NCBI GenBank assembly: GCA_950295325.1
Contig: OX485807.1
Location: 19,623,666 to 19,687,665 of the forward strand
Length of the DNA stretch: 64,000 nt
Direction of reading: 5' to 3'
From: Polytrichum commune
Lineage: Eukaryota; Streptophyta; Polytrichopsida; Polytrichales; Polytrichaceae
The first letter of the stretch is position 1; every line of letters begins with the position of its first letter. The translations under genes were made by a program, and so were the position numbers. Below the pieces are notes generated by a model. The model saw nothing but the letters and a program-made list of their open reading frames with translations, did no database searches and had not been told where the DNA came from. Positions 59,669 through 64,000 of the stretch are shown in pieces.

Positions 59669-59905
59669 GGGTTCATGAAGGAGCTGGGTTTATGAAGGAG
59701 CTGGGTTTGTTTAGTTAGAAAGTAAAGAGCTGGGTTTATGAAGGACCTGGGTTTGTTTAGTTAGAAGCTAAGGAGCTGGGTTTATGAAGGAGCTGGGTTT
59801 ATGAAGGAGCTGGGTTTGTTTAGTTAGAAGCTAAGAAGCTGGGTTTATGAAGGAGCTAGGTTTATGTAATTAGAAAGTAAAGAGATGGGTTCATGAAGGA
59901 GCTTA
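59669..59905 (+). repeat. Minisatellite inside the solo LTR
   Basis: Repeated GAGCTGGGTTTATGAAG with spacers TTTGTTTAGTTAGAAG(C/A)(T/A)AA. Nine or so copies of the core are arranged in a higher-order pattern. Confidence 0.85.
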
Positions 59906-60682
59906 GTAGATAGCCTACCTAATTAGCTCATAGACAAGTAGTTAGTTACATTATGCTAGTTAGTGTTATGTGTGGCTTTCACAAGTAAATGTATTTGAGA
60001 TTGACTATAGAGAATAGTGTTTTTTTAACACTTGCATCCTCTCTTTAAAAATAAACCACGTGCACAAATTAATGGAGAATGTGGAGCACTCTCGCGATGG
60101 CAAGACAAAGGAAGCAAAGACCAAAGGTGCGAGGGAGAGATTGACATAAGTCACATAAGTATTTCTTAATACTTAAAGGCTTATGTACGGTATGGAGACA
60201 CCAAGTGAGACCTCTTATAGTAGCGATACGGAATACACAAGTGATAGTTCAAGTGGTAGTATAGAGTCAACGGCACGGACTCCATTTAGGAGAGGGATAT
60301 CCTTAAGGGCTTGTGTAGCTAAAGCGGCCGGATGGACGTTAGAAGCAAACAAAGACAAAATAGCACCCGAGCATAAGGAGGTTAAAATAACATAGTTAAC
60401 TTGTGCATTCTCCACATACGTATTGAAATCGTACATTGAGTTGTTAAACGTGAAATTCCAGTTAAATCCAAGACCACTTGAAGGGTGAACCTTGCACTAT
60501 GGACTCATCCAAGTCCAAATCCAATACCGCGGAGGAATGTGAGCCCAAACCCACTACTCGGACTACGGACGCTTAAGGGTGGGGGATTTGGCCTCACAAC
60601 TGGCTCCGTCTTTTTCCACCAATGAGAGTGCTTGAAGTGCAATGGTCACGGGCTCTCAGTCTCGTGTGTGAAGTGGCCCTTA

Positions 60683-61054
60683 CCAAACAGCTGCTTCCTC
60701 CCAAAGGCATTTGCATTCCTTCCCATGTTTCCTTCCTTCCTTCCCCTCCATTGTAGCCAAAAGGATAGAAACCACAGCAACGACCATTCGGGAAGTCGGT
60801 TGGGATTGAAGCTAACGCACCTTAACCCTTAAAGGACAATGCTGCCCCACGGGCTTGGTATTATTTTGGGAGAATCTTGTTCAAAACTTCTACTTCATTG
60901 CACCAAATGGGGTTTTTAGAATGCCAAATCGAGCACCTTAGCAAGATCTATACTTCTTTAGAATAGAGCCTATGTAAATTAATTGGTTAATCATGCTTAA
61001 AGTGAATTTTAAAAGATGTTTTGGGTGTGGTATCGGGAAAGCATATGTCCTTAA
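60683..61054. other. Spacer
   Basis: No gene; (CTTCC)n-like tract near 60727-60752. Confidence 0.4.
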
Positions 61055-61781
61055 CTAAGGTAGAGGGTGCTAAAACCAACACCCCATCCAAAACCAACAC
61101 CTATAAACGCCCCCCAATTGCCAACACTCTACAACCTTGAACCGTACCCGGTGGTGTAGGAGTGTCTGGGCCCATGGAGTGATGGTTTTAGGTGCCATTA
61201 GTGGTGCCACCTCATAGCGGCCTCCATGACCTTCATGTAGGGTATGTAACGGGCTCCACTCTATCTTGGGTTGGTTCAAGGTGGGATTAGGGTGGCTTGT
61301 CAATGCCTATTCTAGCCATTCTATTCACAACGCCAAGGAGGTAGGTCCACAAAGCACAAAAGGGTCATTTTCCGGGATGCAAGGGGGTCGGTTCCCGGGA
61401 TGCAAGGTGATGGTTTTGCAAGCGAACCGGGGAGGGGGCCGTGTGGCTTTGCATACCATTACTACTTGGGCTTTGATGTAGTTTGGGTCTAGTACCCAGC
61501 TATGTTGTGTTGGTTCTAGGCAATGAAGGTGGGGGTCCTCATCATATGCGAGGTTGCCATACACGGGGCCTATGGATTGGTATAAGGAAGCTAGTAGTTT
61601 TGACTTTGAATATTCATCAAATATCCAATTGAGACTAAAAATATTTTTTCTTTCTTGATACCTATGTTTAGCCCAAAGGCTAATATGAATATATATTTTA
61701 TATATCAACCACATAGCCATATGTATGTGCAATAGCTTAAAGTGTTGGTTTAAATGCGTATTTAAACACCCTCTACCTTAG
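61055..61781. mobile_element. Inverted-repeat element of about 727 bp, class unclear
   Basis: Left end CTAAGGTAGAGGGTGCTAAA with AACCAACAC; right end complements to CTAAGGTAGAGGGTGTTTAA with an extra insertion before AACCAACAC. Flanks are TTAA and TTTAA, not decisive. Confidence 0.55.
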
Positions 61782-63246
61782 TTTAAATGCGTATGAAAAG
61801 TTAACTTGACACAGAGCTCCACACTCTTGCCTGTGAGTGAGATACGTCCCAAGTAAATTAGTTTACTCTATACCATAGTTTCTTACTCAATTCGATGGAA
61901 TACACTCTAAACTCCGTATTATCACACATGTGGCAACCAAAGTGCACGTGCTGTAGTATCACACCTGTGGCAACCAAAGCGCATGTGATATTACAAAGTT
62001 TGTAGTGTTAACATAGATGCAAGGTACTATAGAATTAGTGTAGCATGTGACACTATGGAATAACACAAAGTGCAACATTTTAATCGTGTGGTATGGTCCA
62101 CTCCACTTGGCCTTCCCGGGTGATGTGGCATATGCATGCACCAACATTTAACAAGTGGCATAAGAATAAGAATAAGATTAAGAATTTGACACTCCACAAA
62201 TTGACACATGGTGCAATATGAGGGTGTGGGTTGACTTCTTTGGTAGTTTGCATTTACGACAAAAATTATGATATAAAGGGGAGAAATGTGACAATGAGGA
62301 ATGAGATTTGAACTACAAACATCCGTTCCCTCGGGTTTCGGGATATTAAAAAGTGAGTGACATTATGGGGATTGATATTATGGAGTTTAGGGTGTACCTT
62401 GAATTCGAACCAATTCGTAATATTCTCGTTCGACCATAACACCACATAGGATTATGTGTCACCTTGGCTTCTTTATACTAATATTACAACCTTAAACACT
62501 TTGATGTTGTAGTGTGCCATTCTTCTTCTTCTTCTTGCCAACAAATGAACAATCACTCGAACAAGGACAATTTGTCTCAACAATTCACCATCCTCATGAG
62601 ACAAATGGTCATGGACAATACTTAATCTAGAAATTAACCACATTAAATCAGAGGCTTCACACCTTGATCACTAAAGTTCAGACTATGGCATTAGTGAATT
62701 TAACCTCAGTTAATTCAAGCATTCTCTCACATGAGCTCAATCATATAGTCATTCCTCAAGACAATTTGTCATCAACGACCCACAATTCTTATAAGATAAA
62801 TTGCCATGCTCAGTCATAATTATGAATTTTTCTTTACTCCACACAGAGTTTCTCACCTACGAATGCACTTCAAGCCTTTACATTGTTCACATTCATTTTA
62901 TTAAGCAATCACTCCCTTCTCAAGAGACAATAAAAAAAAAAAAAGCAGCACATCAAATGAGACAGTATATTAGGTTCAAGTACATCTCAAAATACTTACT
63001 TAATCAAAGAAGGGCTTCACACCCAATAACTTCACTGAGACTATGGTGCATACATGTATCGACTCAAAAAATCCACTCTCTTCTTGAGAGGGATGTTTTA
63101 AGTTTTTGGCCTTCCTTGAGTTTCCACTAACTAACTATGACTATTGCCTATGAGGATAAATCTAGAGAGGAGGAGCAGGATGTTCGATCCTCAAATGGTT
63201 GGCATGGTACAATTGAAGGTGGGCAGAGGAAGGGAATTTGTCTAAA
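61782..63246. other. Spacer with a diverged direct repeat
   Basis: No gene. Segments near 62649 and 63002 (AATCA...GGCTTCACACC, then CTGAGACTATGG or CAGACTATGG) look like diverged direct copies about 353 bp apart. (CTT)n near 62521-62537 and an A-run at 62931-62944. Confidence 0.4.
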
Positions 63247-64000
63247 CTTTTGGGTACCCTCTTTGGCCTTAACCTCAATAGCCCCATTGTTGGTTATTTT
63301 CTCTATTCTAAATTCTCTAGGAAACTAGGCTATTCAAGTACTTAAAACTTTCTATGGCAGGCAAGGTGGTAATTTGCAATCACATTTTACTATCAACTTT
63401 GTGGTTTTTAATCATGGTTTGGGGATGCTCAAATAAAAATACTTAGGAAAATCATAAACAATATACACAATCACCTCTGGTTTGGCAAGGAGAATCTTAC
63501 ACACATCAAGGTTAGTTGGAGGGAATGTTGCTTAAAGAAGAAATACGGAGGACTGGGATTTGCAGACCCGGAAGTTGCTAAGACTAGTCTTCTTTGCAAA
63601 TGGATCATTAAATCCATGGAACTTGGAAAATCTAAATTGCACCTCATCCTATGATATAGACTTGCTAGATTGAACCCCCAAAAGAGGAAGAAGTTGGGGA
63701 ATTAACATGGATTGTTTACTAGTAGACAACACCAAGGCTTCTCTGGCGCTAAAGTTTGGGGACACATTAGTGAGGCATGGAAAGTCATAGTCAAGGCATC
63801 GACAAACTTCGCCTTTGCAACTTGATGGAATCACTGCATTATAATATTTGGTGGTCAAGTAGGCCTTCAACTAATTAACAATGGCTTACCTACACTAGGA
63901 CATGCTACAAAGTCTACCGCATAGGGGTCCCATGTGTTGACGATATTGGGATAGTGAGTATTAGACCTTTCTTTCGTGGGACAAGCCACAAAATAAATTC
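63247..64000 (+). pseudogene. LINE ORF2 remnant, reverse-transcriptase C-terminal region
   Basis: Across shifting frames the translation shows LGTLFGLNLNSPIVGYFLYSK, MAGKVVICNHILLSTLWF, WRECCLKKKYGGLGFADPE with LLCKWIIKSMELGKSK, and GFSGAKVWGHISEAWKV. These are hallmarks of the end of plant LINE reverse transcriptases. Several stops and at least two frameshifts show it is dead. It continues past the window edge. Separate from the LINE piece at 36.4 kb. Confidence 0.85.

Larger units (their letters stand above)
58452..60598 (+). mobile_element. Probable solo LTR, 2,147 bp, with perfect 5-bp duplication
   Basis: Begins TGTGAGCCC and ends GGCCTCACA (inverted TGTGAG/CTCACA). ACTGG occurs at both 58447-58451 and 60599-60603. 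It holds a TATA box near 59153 and a minisatellite at 59669-59905. No internal retrotransposon genes or second LTR are seen. A frame at 60183-60395 (Ser/Thr-rich start) is not recognisable. Confidence 0.88.
58043..60679 (-). mobile_element. PIF/Harbinger element (485-bp subfamily) split by an LTR
   Basis: Ends GGGCCACTTCACACACGAGC and CTCGTGTGTGAAGTGGCCC with identical TTA flanks (58040-58042 and 60680-60682). Removing 58452-60598 and one 5-bp duplication leaves exactly 485 bp, the length of the uninterrupted copy at 47062-47546. Confidence 0.93.

Overview
The window is nuclear DNA of a land plant. It has multi-exon genes with GT-AG introns (one apparent GC-AG), plant-type cyclin C, WDR83/MORG1 and glyoxalase-I-family proteins. 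It also has a dense load of plant transposon families: PIF/Harbinger, hAT, CACTA-like, Stowaway-like, LINE, SINE-like and LTR elements. I cannot assign a species. Host genes fill roughly the first 8 kb and two short stretches at 18-19 kb and 30-32 kb. Almost everything else is mobile DNA or unassigned spacer.

Layout. 1-2 kb: 3' part of a cyclin C gene (+). 2.8-7.2 kb: a complete eight-exon WDR83 gene (-), convergent with cyclin C, with tandem repeats in intron 1 and upstream. 9.2-12.8 kb: Harbinger ends flanking AT-rich DNA. 18.0-19.2 kb and 30.3-31.7 kb: two three-exon glyoxalase-I-family (VOC) paralogues, both (-), about 11 kb apart. 21.6-22.6, 25.0, 28.7, 35.0, 36.4-37.0 and 46.2 kb: copies of one short hAT family, several with 8-bp target duplications. 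One copy has an internal 209-bp unit amplified to four; another is split by a LINE. 35.2-36.0 kb: a long inverted repeat. 39.2-41.9 kb: a nest in which a hAT element, carrying what looks like a captured exon of electron transfer flavoprotein alpha, sits in a short retroposon that sits in a CACTA-like element. 42.6-43.1 kb: a tandem pair of SINE-like units with Pol III boxes A and B. 43.3-44.1 and 47.1-48.2 kb: paired Harbinger elements. 45.3-45.8 kb: a Stowaway-like element.

48.8-52.8 kb: a GC-rich, CCGGA-rich element of about 4.0 kb with LTR-type ends (TGTGGGA...TCCCACA) and near-identical 5-bp flanks. It holds a 528-codon ORF of unknown function with its own TATA-like box, leader ORF and poly(A)-like signals. 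This is the most interesting unexplained unit in the window. 58.0-60.7 kb: a 485-bp Harbinger element split by a 2,147-bp probable solo LTR with a perfect 5-bp duplication. The right edge runs into a decayed LINE ORF2.

The host genes have unrelated housekeeping roles (transcriptional Mediator kinase module, WD40 scaffold, glyoxalase-type metabolism) and form no operon or pathway. All protein calls rest on reading translations against remembered family sequences; nothing was searched. Exon borders were chosen by splice dinucleotides plus reading phase.
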